64,000 nt of DNA from Siphonodentalium dalli. Lineage: Eukaryota; Mollusca; Scaphopoda; Gadilida; Siphonodentaliidae. Below the pieces are notes generated by a model that saw only the letters and a list, made by a program, of their open reading frames with translations, was not told the origin of the DNA and searched no databases. The position numbers and the translations under genes are program-made. The stretch spans positions 63,803,127 through 63,867,126 of the forward strand of contig CP136061.1 of assembly GCA_032622095.1 (NCBI GenBank), read 5' to 3'. Numbering within the stretch: the first letter of the stretch is position 1; every line of letters begins with the position of its first letter. This document shows positions 34,298-45,590 of this stretch, in pieces.

Positions 34298-35830
34298 TAT
34301 ATAGTGACATGGACAGAAAATAATACAATGGTGGACATGAAATCATTGTCAAAATGGCCGCAACTCCAAGCAATGCCACTTCAAAAGCAACATTTGAATA
34401 ACTACCTGGGAGTGAAAATAAGTATGGGTAATATGCAAGACTCTTTTTAAATATCTATAAAGGTACACAGATCACAAAAACAGATTCATCTGCATGATTT
34501 ATCGTCACTGCACTGCAAGTCAAACACAATACTAGTTACATTTCCGAAATGTTCAACGATCTCTGTGATAATAAACCATACACATATGTCGCAATGCTCA
34601 TTATGCTGTAATTAAACACTCATCTCTTCAACAGCTTAACACCCCATCTCACCAGATCAAAGAAACAGTACATTGTGCATTTTACGTAAGACTAATTCTC
34701 ATGCTGATACCACATCGGTATCTTAGTAGACAATTTTGTTAAAATGTCATCAGTCGCCACTTTACAACTGGAATATTCAACCACACATTACACAATATTC
34801 GTTTTCAGTATCTATTTTACCAATACCACCCAAGTACTTGTGCTAAATATCAGGTAATCAGCATTTAAAGCTGTTATTTTAGCATTGCCCACCTACTTCA
34901 TGATCTATTTATGGTTTTTGTGCACAGCAGATATATTATCATTAGGGATAAGTGTAAACCGGGTGATGCGGCAACGGAAAACATAATACATTTCAGTTAT
35001 GTGTGGCCTTGGTGAATATAACCAAATATAATTTTCCCGTATAAACATAGTCTCAGCCACAGAGCATGTAGACAGATTTTCTATGGAACTCCTTTGTGCA
35101 TTCATAGTATACCACCATGGAATCATTCTTTAACCGTTGTACGAGACGTGCCTTCGCTTGATCTCTCATGAGATATATTACAGACAATTTGCACATTTCT
35201 GATCAAAAGTTTCTTAACCCTTTACCCAACAGTGATATGACTAACGTCATTACCTCCAGCCAATACTGACAGGAGAGAACGTCGCCACCCCAGCCAACAG
35301 AACTTTCTGGTGACGTCAAAGTTATTGGGAAAAAATGTATTATTACTCAATTTTATGGTGTCTCAATTATGTTCATCTGCATGAATGGGAGTATTTTTTT
35401 TTTTTTCAGAGTTGAGAATCCCCCTCCCCCTAGCATGATAGTATGGTGAATATTTATTTGGTATTATATTTATATTTTATAACAATAAATTTAACAAACA
35501 AACAAAAGGTAAGCTTGTTTTATCAACAGATCAATGTGACTTTCAGTTTCAATTTCTCTGTCGGCAAACCACATCACGAAATTGGGTGATTTATTAATGT
35601 TTTCAGCAATGGCTACATGGTGAAATAAAACATAAAATAAATAATCAAGTGGCATATTAATTCTTGGTTAGTTACGTGTATATTAAGTTACAAGTCAATT
35701 GTCTGCATTATTAGTCAAAACTAGTCCACACTGTGCCATCGATTACATCGCACGTGTTTTTGTTTACTTTTGTTTGCCACCGGTTTTTAACCTTGACATT
35801 GCAGTCAATACATTCGAACGCACAGATCTT
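34298..35830. other. AT-rich intronic DNA, nothing recognised
   Basis: A minus-strand frame of 73 codons (34905-35126) has no motif I know and no convincing splice borders. A T-run is at 35394-35406. Confidence 0.5.
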
Positions 35831-35925
35831 GTGCAATTAATAAATTAAACAGTTCATTCGTGCCTACATTGTATATTATGATCGAGAAAAGTCCTTTCTC
35901 TTAGTGAAATTTGAGCAATCATCTA

Positions 35926-35952
35926 TCTATTATATATTTTGGAAGATCTGTT

Positions 35953-35990
<38 letters not shown>

Positions 35991-36729
35991 ATCGATGAAC
36001 TCGAAAACGGCCGACCCGATTTCGATGAAACTTGGTATGTGGGGGTATTTTCGGCCGGGGGGTGACATAGGCCTATTGATTTTCAGATCCGAGGTCAACT
36101 TTTCACGTGCCGAGGTCAAATCTGTTTTTACGCTGTGTTACAGGACTTTCATTTGAGTTCGGTGCTTACAAATCGATTCGAAACAGCGCGAATAATAAAA
36201 TGCCAGTCATAATAATGACACTGTGAGAATCTTTCGTGATTCCTCTTTCCAACGATATATAATGCGTATGTATCTGTTTTAGTTATCTGCCTCAATTATC
36301 AAGAAGAAGTGGTACCATCTTCCATCAGGATAAAAACAATGCGTAACTTCAATGACGTCGTTAGAGGTCATAACGTTAGATCACGTTAACGCTTAACCGG
36401 CCGATGCATTTGACTGTTTCAGACGACTTGGCGATATCTCGGGCACCGATGGTAATTTATCTTTACGTTGAAACTTGATAATTAATGAGCGTGTGTATAT
36501 GAGGCGCGTTTATATACTTGAGTGGAAATCAAATCGGGTTAAACTGGCGGATTTTTACGGACGAAATTTGATGCATAGGGTACCTCGGTATCCGCTGGGC
36601 CGATTTCCCGGTATCCGCTGGGCCGATTTCCACCATTTTTGGGGTGTTGGTGTTTGACCCCACCTGACCTTGACCTTCAAAATGGTCAATTCAAGGTCAA
36701 AGCCCGGACGAAGTCGGGTCACCTTCTAG
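35926..36729 (+). mobile_element. Helitron-like unit 2a (type B), empty-site version of unit 3
   Basis: Starts TCTATTATATATTTTGGAAG, then (TG)n at about 35950-35988, and ends with GCCCGGACGAAGTCGGGT and CTAG at 36726-36729. It shares most of its length with 1789-2685 but lacks the hAT MITE. A 19-bp tandem duplication (GGTATCCGCTGGGCCGATTT) is at about 36588-36630. A DR0-like site is at 36665. Confidence 0.85.
35949..35988 (+). repeat. (TG)n microsatellite in Helitron-like unit 2a
   Basis: TG-rich stretch immediately after the type B 5' end. Equivalent tracts follow every type B 5' end (about 1811-1838, 4558-4590), and TCTG/TATG tracts follow type C 5' ends. Confidence 0.9.
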
Positions 36730-37741
36730 TACTATATATTTTGAGACTTCCGTATATATATGTGTACTTCATTGAATCGAAAACGGTTGGCTCGATTGAG
36801 TTCAAACTTCCCATCTAAATGTAAAAACCCACGGGAATCGTCGTCGCGGCGTTTTGGAGAAGCTCAGAGCACCCTTTATCCACTCTCAAATCACTGCAAA
36901 GGCATGGCGGGGGTTAATCATTAATGAGCGTTTGTTTTTTAAGCATTGATATAAAGAGCGTCTGTTTACCATTCAACGTTATTAGCATCTGCAGAGAGAT
37001 ATACAGGAACATTGAGTGGTTTCCTATGCGGGGAGATTTATTGGATGCCATAGTACTCTTACAACATCATTGTTATAGTATTATGACACTTAGGTCAGGG
37101 CTTAGGGGGGTAGTTATAGGCATAATGCTTCTCAGAAATCCCGGTTACAAACCAACACTCACAATTTCGTATTTACGCAAACGTATACGGGGCAAGTGCT
37201 TTCCTATTTTTAGAACGCAACACATGATACCAAACAAAATTATGTCGCGTTGGTGATGGCGTTCACGACGGGATTAATTGACTGTCCGCTCTTTGCGAGG
37301 TTCACGACGGCGTGTATAGACATGAGCGTGTTGTGTTCCTAAGAACGCGGATCGGGTAAGTTTTTCCACCCTAGGTGAGCTCAAACTTCGTATATAAGTG
37401 TAAAAACACACGGGGATCGTCGACGTGTGAAACATTCTTATGTCTGTCATTCCTAGGAACGGGGGAATTTTTCATCGGGTCAGTCTTAACCTCCAAACGG
37501 GTACCCACAAATTATATATTGTGACCCCGACATGACCTTGACCTTGAAATGATCAATTCAAGGTCAAATCGGGTAAAATATTGAAAAACCCAATATTAAC
37601 TCATTGAAAAACACAAACAAAACATAAAATACAAATTCAAAAAAACATAAATTAAATTTTAAAAACATTAAATTAATAAAAATATTAAAAATATATAAAT
37701 AAAAACAAAATAATTCAAAATGTTTCGGACAAACGCCGCCA
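36730..37741 (+). mobile_element. Helitron-like unit 2b (type A, 3' end truncated)
   Basis: Starts TACTATATATTTTGAGAC right after CTAG and runs to CGCCGCCAGTG, where the type A hairpin should continue as GCGGG. Instead the sequence changes to a copy of host flank. A DR0-like site is at 37533. Confidence 0.75.
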
Positions 37742-37836
37742 GTGCAATTAATAAATTAAACAATTCATTCGTGCCTACATTGTATATTATGATCGAGAAA
37801 AGTCCTTTCTCTTAGTGAAATTTGAGCAATCATCTA
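37742..37836 (+). repeat. Copy of the host flank inside concatemer 2
   Basis: 95 bp that match the immediate left host flank 35831-35925 with one visible mismatch (ACAATTC versus ACAGTTC). It is followed by a different element type (type C) from the one next to the original flank (type B). The junction GCCAGTG|CAATTA shares GTG with both parent sequences. Confidence 0.92.
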
Positions 37837-38450
37837 TCTCATATATATTTTGAAGACCTCTGTCTGTATGTTTGTCTGTCTGTATGTTTGTCATTAATAC
37901 AAATCTACGATTCTCGACCGATCGGGACGAAACTTGGTGCGTGTGTGTAGTTTGACCAGGCAGTGGACGTTGTCGTATTGGCGAGCCCGTGCGGTGCCCG
38001 CTTCGCGCATGCGCAGACGAGATCTCGGAAACGGGTGGAGCTATCGACTTGAAATTTGGTATGTGAATGTATCTTGCCCCGGATACGAATTTTATCGGGT
38101 CGCCGGGCCCGTGCGACGCCAGCTTCGCGCATGCGCAGACGAGATCTCGGAAACGGGTGGAGCTATCGACTTGAAATTTGCTATGTGAATGTATCTTGCC
38201 CCGGATACGAATTTTATCGGGTCGCCGAGCCCGTGCGACGCCAGCTTCGCGCATGCGCAGACGAGATCTCGGAAACGGGTAGAGCTATCGACTTGAAATT
38301 TGGCATGCGCAGACGAGATCTCGGAAACGGGTGGAGCTATCGACTTGAAATTTTGTTTTTGAATAGCCCGGACAACGTCGGGCTGGGTAGAGCTATCGAC
38401 TTGATATTTGGTTTTTGAATAGCCCGGACAACGTCGGGCTCATCGGCTAG
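37837..38450 (+). mobile_element. Helitron-like unit 2c (type C)
   Basis: Starts TCTCATATATATTTTGAAG, then TCTG/TATG microsatellite, leader and 122-bp units, and ends AGCCCGGACAACGTCGGGCT with CTAG at 38447-38450. The 3' hairpin is present twice (about 38366 and 38421), the first without CTAG. Confidence 0.85.
37975..38345 (+). repeat. 122-bp minisatellite in unit 2c
   Basis: Three full units and a partial one, with CGCGCATGCGCA cores near 38005, 38127 and 38249. Confidence 0.9.
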
Positions 38451-39076
38451 TACTATATATTTTGAGACTTCGTATATATATGTGTGTGTGTGTGTGTGGG
38501 TACTTCATAGAATCCAAAACGCGTGTACATATTGAGCTCAAACTTCCTATGTAAGTGTAAAATCCCACCGACACGACCGTGGTCGCGGTTTAGAGAAGCT
38601 CAGAGCACCCGTTCTCCAATCTCAAATCACCGCAAAGGCATGGCGTGGGTTAATCAAGTGATTATTTAATGAGCGTTTGTTTTTGACGCATCTCTATAAA
38701 GAGCGTCTCTATCCCATTCAACGTTATTGGCATCTGCAGAGTTATACGGGAACATTGAGTGCTTGCCTATGCGGGGAGATTTATTGGAGCTCTTACAACA
38801 TCATTGTTAGTATGTATGACACTTAGGTCAGGGCTTAGGGGGGGGGGTAGTTATAGGCATAATGCTTCTCAGAAATCCCGGTTACAAACCAACACTCACA
38901 ATTTCGTATTTACGCAAACGTTATCGCTCAAAATTTATTCCCTGCGAGCACGGATGGCGCGCTTTGTTTTTACAGTATATACCTTTGGTATATACCGAAA
39001 TCATCCCAGATAATAACGAATATAGCATCAGATTTCTCCCCAGATATACCGTTATAAAGCTACTGGAATCTGCCAA
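38451..39076 (+). mobile_element. Helitron-like unit 2d (type A, 3' part missing)
   Basis: Starts TACTATATATTTTGAGAC. The body is nearly the same as 9942-10400 up to GGAATCTGCCAA, where a type C unit begins. In the related copy the sequence continues TCTACGGG, so the type C unit begins exactly at an A|T position. Confidence 0.8.
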
Positions 39077-39782
39077 TCTCATATATATTTTGAAGACCTC
39101 TGTCTGTATGTTTGTCTGTCTGTCTTTATGTTTGTCTGTATGTTTGCCTGTATGTTTGTCTGTATGTTTGTCATTAATACAAATCTACGATTCTCGACCG
39201 ATCGGGACGAAACTTGGTACGTGTGTGTAGTTTGACCAGGCAGTGGACGTTGTCGTATTGGCGAGCCCGTGCGGCGCCCGCTTCGCGCATGCGCAGACGA
39301 GATCTCAGAAACGGGTGGAGCTATCGACTTGAAAGTTGCTATGTGAATGTATCTTGCCCCGGATACAAATTTTATCGGGTCGCCGAGCCCGTGCGACGCC
39401 AGCTTCGCGCATGCGCAGACGAGATCTCGGAAACGGGTGGAGCTATCGACTTGAAATTTGGTATGTGAATGTATCTTGCCCCGGATACAAATTTTATCGG
39501 GTCGCCGAGCCCGTGCGACGCCAGCTTCGCGCATGCGCAGACCAGATCTCGGAAATGGGTAGAGCTATCGACTTGAAATTTGGAACCTCGTGCTGGGTAG
39601 AGCTATCGACTTGAAATTTGGTTTTTGAATAGCCCGGACAACGTCGGGCCTCAGCTTCGCGCATGCGCAGACCAGATCTCGGAAACGGGTGGAGCTATCG
39701 ACTTGAAATTTGGTTTTTGAATAGCTATCGACTTGAAATTTGTTTTTTTAATAGCCCGGACAACGTCGGGCTCATCGGCTAG
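39077..39782 (+). mobile_element. Helitron-like unit 2e (type C)
   Basis: Starts TCTCATATATATTTTGAAG, then a long TCTG/TATGTTTG microsatellite (about 39100-39172), then minisatellite units. It ends with three successive copies of the type C terminal segment (about 39625, 39715 and 39755), only the last with CTAG (39779-39782). Confidence 0.82.
39255..39720 (+). repeat. 122-bp minisatellite in unit 2e
   Basis: Cores CGCGCATGCGCA at 39284-39295, about 39406, about 39528 and about 39657. Spacing is 122 bp for the first three, then disturbed by duplicated 3' ends. Confidence 0.9.
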
Positions 39783-39809
39783 TCTACTATATAATTTGAG
39801 ACTTCCGTA

Positions 39810-39850
<41 letters not shown>

Positions 39851-40452
39851 ATATATGTGGGTACTTCATAGAATCGAAAACGCGTGTAGGAACGGGCATC
39901 CCCACGGCAATGTCGGCTTATAAGACATCTTTACTACACATGACAGCCGATGGACAATTGGTCTCTATATATGTACAAAAATTACGCCGCGTTGGTGACT
40001 GGGAAATTCCAGGGAATGCCGATTGAGCTCAAACTTGCTACCTACGGGAAGTGTCATATATATGTGTGTGTCCTTTATAGACTCGAACCGATTGAGCTCA
40101 AACTTGCTAAATACGGGAAGTGTCATGGACGGGTTCATTGAAAAAAAAAAAATCGGGTAAAATTGAAAAACAAAATTAAAAAGGCACAATTAACTCCTTG
40201 AAAAACCCAAATAAATCGGGTAAAATTTTAAAACAAAAAATTAAATTAAAAAAGTAAAAAGGCACAATTAACTCATTGAAAAACCAAATAATTAACTCAT
40301 TGAAAAACAAAAAATTAAATTAAAATTGTCATGTTTCTGACTATTGCCGAAATTTGCTGCAAATGCAGCACAAGTGTCTCGGAACCTGTTGCAATTGCTT
40401 TTTCGAACAAAGCCATGGGACGAATGCCGCCAGTGGCGGGCTAACCTGCTAG
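39783..40452 (+). mobile_element. Helitron-like unit 2f (type A), deletion relative of unit 2
   Basis: Starts TCTACTATATAATTTGAGAC, has a (TA)n run at about 39812-39840, and ends CTAG at 40449-40452. From about 39850 it matches 1075-1788 with small indels and lacks the left 590 bp of that unit. Confidence 0.82.
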
Positions 40453-41155
40453 TCTACTATATAATTTGAGACTTCCGTAAATATATGTGTTTGTCCTTTA
40501 TAGACTCGAACACGGCTGGACCGATTGAGCCCAAACTTCCAATCAAAGGGTAAATACCCACGGGAATGGTTGTCGCGGCGTTTTGGAGAAGCTCCGACCA
40601 CCCGTTCTTCACTCCCAATCATCAAAATCACCGTCAACGGCACTGTGGGCGTTAATCGGGTTGATAGTTAAAGAGCGTTCCTATCCGTAGTGTAGTTGAT
40701 AAAGAGCGTATGTGCGTAATGTGATTCTTACGTCTGGGTCTGGGCGTATGCGTGTAAGACTGTATCCAGACATGAGTGTGTTGTGTGATGACAAGGTAAA
40801 TACACGTGGTTGTGAATATCGTCACGCCACGTGGATCCTGACCCTTCCGATGCCGCATACGTTAGTGATACCAGAGTTATAGTGTGCGCGTTATGTTTTT
40901 TGACGGACCGCAGTGCCCGATCCGCAGAATGTGAACATGTTATCAACTGTTACGGCAGTCCGTGGCCCATGGCAGTCAATTGGCGTGTCGAATATTGAAG
41001 CCTACTGATCAATTCAAGGTCAAATCGGGTAAAACTGGCGGATTTCGACGAAATTTTACACCTAGGTGCAGCATACGTGTCTCGGAAGCTGTTGCAATTG
41101 CTTTTTCGAACAAAGCCATGAGACGAACCATGCCAGTGGCGGGCTAACCTGCTAG
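40453..41155 (+). mobile_element. Helitron-like unit 2g (type A), right end of concatemer 2
   Basis: Starts TCTACTATATAATTTGAGAC and ends with ATGCCAGTGGCGGG and CTAG at 41152-41155, then host T. About 40780-40980 is sequence not shared with the other units here. Confidence 0.8.
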
Positions 41156-42721
41156 TATTATATAAAATGACAAGACAATGCCGACAAGTAATTTTGCGGT
41201 AAATGCAAATTCCGAATTTATTCACGCACTTTCAATTTAAAAATAGCCGCGTATGTTTCGTGAACTCTGTGTTCAAATAAAAGTAACTAATGTAATACAA
41301 TGTCATTTCTTTGATTTTTCACATCATGATATGGCCAATTTACTGGAGTATTTCGCAATGTTAAAGCGTGGAGAATAATAATTTTATTAATCGAACGAGA
41401 GAACAAAACGACCGATGCACATTTGTGCTACAGTATTTTACCATTGCTGGTCTGACATCGGCAAGGTTCCCAGATTTGTTCATCATCATCAGCTGATCAA
41501 TAAGTTCAATGGCAACACTCGAGAAATGGTCAATTGATACTAACACTAAATCTAAGATATATTCTGTTTGAATTTGCAATGAAGGTTATTTATTTATTAC
41601 CGAATGGGTAATAGTTATAACCATGATAAATGAGTCCCCATTGTGCACCCACACGACAAAAACACGCGTTCACAGGTAGGCCTACATATTTGTGCGCACA
41701 TTATCAGTGGGCATTTCTTGGCGAAAGTGTTTTTTAAATAAAACATTTGTATTGAATCATGTGTCCATTCCTTGTTATTTTTGATTATATTGTGGAGAAT
41801 ATACTCAAGATTATGTATAATGCGCTTTAACAACATAATTTATTTGGGTATTAATCTCGGCAATCCCCTTGCCCAAAACATTGGGCTGAATTGGCGTGAT
41901 GTTGGGACGTGTATCTCATTCTTCTACAATGCGTGAAGAAAAAATCTAAAATCTTTGTCGAACTTTCCGATCAAAACTTTATTGAATTGTCAAGATTGTT
42001 CACTTGATGTATTAAAATAAAATATTATTTATATGGTCTTGTGATGAATGAGAGGGGGGGGGGGGGGGGGGGGGGAATCAAATTTCCAAACATTTTTATC
42101 AATATAAAAATGGCAAGATAGTCAGCTGAGATAGTTCTTAAAATGAAGATAACGAAATGCGTTCAACCATTATTTTTGAAAATGGCGCGTCACGTGTGTG
42201 TTTTCACGGCTCCACGCATTGACACAAGCATTTCAAATAAAACATAAACCAAGTTTTACGTAGTCATTTCTGTGATTTTTCACATCACAATTTACCGAAT
42301 TTACCAGTGGATATCCCTGAAAATGAACTTTAGTAATATCGCAAGAACTATATAATCAGCGCTGACAACAACTCCTTCCATGTACCTCATGAACGTAATG
42401 CGTACGTACTTCAAACTTGACCCAGTTAATTACGACATATCTTGGCATATTTATATGCGTAGATCATGTCCATCACATATTGTCATTTGAAAAAGATTGA
42501 ATGGCCAATGGCCATTAAGGTCGATCATAGTGCGTTCTCTTCGTGAATATATGAGATGCCAAACTAAATAATAGTTATCAAGACATCTTGTTGAATAAGG
42601 ATGACAAAATATACTAACAAGAGCATCGCTAGGGCGTGGCAAAATACGCCCTTTAGCCATTTTGGACACTGAATGAACTAATTGTTATAATTAGAATTCT
42701 TAAAGAGGAGGAGGCCACGAG
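41156..42721. other. AT-rich intronic DNA with a 22-G homopolymer
   Basis: No coding or repeat structure recognised except the G run at 42054-42075 and a short AACAAGAGCATCGCTAGGGC motif near 42615. That motif also starts repeat elements at about 53538 (variant) and 57489 (variant). Confidence 0.5.
42054..42075 (+). repeat. 22-G homopolymer
   Basis: An uninterrupted G run in the intron of the FN3 gene, on the non-coding strand of the gene (so C in the transcript). Length may be unreliable in the assembly. Confidence 0.9.
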
Positions 42722-42829
42722 GCAGATAATCTGACCAGAAAAGACCTGCATCCTGTACCAAAAAGATTACTTGGTAGACATGTGCCAAAAAATAGATCAT
42801 TGTGTCCCATATGCAGTAGCTCAGATTGA
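42722..42829 (+). pseudogene. Possible piggyBac-type transposase C-terminal relic
   Basis: One frame reads HPVPKRLLGRHVPKNRSLCP followed by ICSSSD and a stop. The order H-R/K-L-x-GRH then a C-x2-C pair resembles the cysteine-rich C-terminus of piggyBac-type transposases, where a second cysteine group follows. Downstream in another frame NTYVMCPNDH could be its decayed continuation. This is a motif impression from a short stretch; the rest of any transposase is not visible. Confidence 0.3.
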
Positions 42830-43019
42830 CCCAAAACAACTGAGCCTCCTAAAAGGAAACAACACGTACGTCATGTGCCCTAATGATCACAGGGTGAAGG
42901 TGTCCAGGACAAACATTGGTCATAGGCAAGGGAGATAACCCATTCGTTCATGTTCCTAAAGAGGATAAAGGAACCTACCCCCCACCCCTTAGAGGATGAA
43001 GCAGCACTAGCACAATGAT

Positions 43020-45590
43020 GACCGGCCCACAAGACATGCAAAAGGGGCACCGAGGGGAAAACACGGTTATGACACCCCCCCCCCCCCCCCCCAGAAACGC
43101 CGAATCAATGCTCATAATGGAACTCGCAAAATGAGTCAATGCTCAGTGCGGTATGACTAACTTGACAGTATTTTGAGATCGACCGAGAGACCCAGGGGAG
43201 ATATGAGAAACCGTTGGGCACAGACCAATGGGGGGACCAGGGATACACCAGGAAAACATGACGGAGTTGAGCTGATTATGTCCAGAGCACTGGGAATAAT
43301 GTCCATGGAAAGAAAAAGCATACACATAAGGGAGGGGACCAAGACTGACAGAGTGCCTGCCTCCGGTACACCAAGCCAAGTAACTGGAAATTGAAGTGTA
43401 CGGTTAACCAAGGAGAGGAACTGATACCGCTAATGGAACACTGTCTGATCATACGGCCAATCTGTGATGCAATGCACAGGCCTGCATGGTTTCAAATTAA
43501 ATGTGGAACTGAGTTATCGTTCGTCAGGTGATTGTATAGGGAACCCATACCGTAGGTTAGCAGAAAAGTTACACAAACTGTGATAGCACGACAACTGGTA
43601 TTATCAAGCACCGATGGGCATGCGGCAATAATAGTTAAATGTCGCAAATAAGGTGAGAATCGGTGAGCGGTAAATCGGATTAGAATTAGAATCACGCCTG
43701 TCAAGTGATGTGAAACACTCGGCCAGAGTGATAACATAGAATTGGAAAATATTCGTGGTGAAAGTCTGTACTGTGACAAATACTATAACAAAATGGACTA
43801 CATACAGGACGCATAGACACCAACGAGCGTAGTGCAGACGATAGTGTCTATGGAGCGGAACAGTCGATATTCATGATATGTTCGGCTAAGTGAGTAGAAC
43901 GCTAAAGTCCCCTGTGAGATATAGCACCCGCATACTAACTAATCAGGTTCACACACACGATCAAGTCCATAATACGTCTAGGTTTGTCTCAGAAAAGCGG
44001 CCGAATCATTGAATAAAAATCGAACAGATTGGAAGGCCCGAAACAACAACAGGGTCTCAACAACACCTGGAATACCCCGACGAGATAAGAAGGGAGGTGA
44101 GAATAAACTTATTCATGAGCAGTCCAAGATTGTGGCACATAGCCAGAGCAATGGGATATGGCAGCAAGCAGACTGACAGAGGAAACCTCAAAGTACAAAG
44201 AACGGAGGTAACATTGCACTAAACACTCAGTCGAATGATTGCAACTTGTCGACGACAAGGAACAATGAGGTAGCCAAGGCAAGAAAGGGTTCGGAAAAAC
44301 CGGTATGTGCCGTGACAGCATGAACCTGGATGGACTGAGGCAGGACCAGCGGTAGCTGCTGCAGAACATCCATCGCTGCTCGTCGCTGCGAAGGTTGTGG
44401 AAGAAGCGACTACAAATAGAAGAGGCATGACCACCAACAGACTCCGAGCCTGCAGCGCAGACTGCACCGAGTTGGCAGAGGAAAATCCATTGTTGACCGT
44501 CTCTGCGAAGGTTGTGGAAGCCGCGACTACAAATAGAGGAGGCATGACCACTAACAGACTGAGCCTGCAGCGCAGGCTGTATCGAGTTGGTAGAGGAAAA
44601 TCGCCACACGTTGGTGTTTGTTCTTGATATATGGGCCCCATCCAGTCCTTCGGTTGTGGAAAACAGGCGTACTTCTCTGCGGATGGCTCAGGAGGCCGCG
44701 ACTAATAAGGAGGAGGCATGTCCAGTAACCGACTCCAGCGGAGGCTCCAAGTTAATGGAGGAAGCAAGAGAAGGGCCACGTTTTCTCTTCCTTGTTCCGT
44801 GCTGTTAGTATTGTGCAGGTAATGCATGCAAAATTGTGCGTAATTGTTATCCTAAGACCGAAGGACTGACCCATCCGAAATAACCCTCATGGAAGGCACT
44901 CTCGGATGGGCATGGCAAACTCGGACACGCATCAAACGCTGCCAAATCCAGGGGATGTTGTGACAGCACATCCTCGTCTCCGAACAGCACCGTCCGTCAA
45001 GGAGATGGGGGGAAAGGGGCAAGTATCTTGACGAGGCAAAATTTCCGGAGCCTCGGAAAGGAAACTAAGTCTAAGTTCTGGCCTAGGAGCCCAAAAGAGG
45101 CCAGAAACCGTACGAAGCAAGGCCACACTGGTGGAGGAAAGAACACAAGTGAATAATAGGGATACATGCCCACCCCCAAACCGGGAGGGACGGATGCCGG
45201 AAAAGACTTGACGAATGGAGGACAGGTCGGAACCCGTGCGGTAAAATCCCCTGGAGTGGAAGCAGTGGCAGGTGACACATTGAAATGCTAGGCAGGCAAT
45301 GATTAAAAAGCGCCGGGGCTTGCGAGCTATTACGGACCACCGAAGTTGTGGTAGCTATGGCAAGTGGCCGGCTGGTGCAGCGATGGAATGAACCCGGACG
45401 CACCGGAGGCAGGACCAGTGGTAGCTGCGCTTGGACGACCATCGCTGCCCTTCTCTGCTGATGGCTCAGGAGGCCGCGACCCAGAGGGAGGAGGCATGTC
45501 CAGCAACCGACTCCAAGTTAATGGAGGAAGCAAGAGAAGGTGCCACGTCAGTAGAGGTGCCACGATCATTGATCTTGATAATCGATAGTC
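43020..45590. repeat. GC-richer repeat region with 117-bp units
   Basis: Base composition changes from AT-rich to near-balanced. CTGCGAAGGTTGTGGAAG and GAGGCATGACCAC(C/T)AACAGA occur at 117-bp spacing (44391 and 44508). Related segments GATGGCTCAGGAGGCCGCGA and GGAGGCATGTCCAG lie near 44680 and 45460, with GGAGGAAGCAAGAGAAGG after each. GAGGCAGGACCAG(C/T)GGTAGC lies near 44340 and 45408. A C-run is at 43075-43092. Long frames on both strands come from the lack of AT-rich stops, and I do not call a gene. It may be a decayed transposon. Confidence 0.55.
43075..43092 (+). repeat. 18-C homopolymer
   Basis: An uninterrupted C run. In a transcript from the minus strand it would be an 18-G tract. 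Confidence 0.9.

Larger units (their letters stand above)
35926..41155 (+). mobile_element. Concatemer 2 of Helitron-like elements (7 units plus a captured flank)
   Basis: The left border is host ..AGCAATCATCTA (ending A35925) | TCTATTATATATTTTGGAAG; the right border is CTAG (41152-41155) | T41156. This is insertion between A and T, as for canonical Helitrons. Internal borders are CTAG at 36729, 38450, 39782 and 40452. Two borders are irregular: a truncated 3' end at about 37741 and a 5' end joined directly to element body at 39076/39077. It lies in the same orientation as concatemer 1 and opposite to the FN3 gene. Confidence 0.85.

Noticed and set aside
37787-38254. Long open frames (84-155 codons) on both strands over the 122-bp minisatellite, here and at 16, 3416, 7525, 8081 and 39079
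   Set aside because: They repeat the same peptides in shifting frames on both strands, have no domain or splice logic, and coincide exactly with the minisatellite.
44109-44609. A 166-codon minus-strand frame with an internal duplication
   Set aside because: The duplication is the 117-bp DNA repeat; frames are open on both strands because the region is GC-richer.
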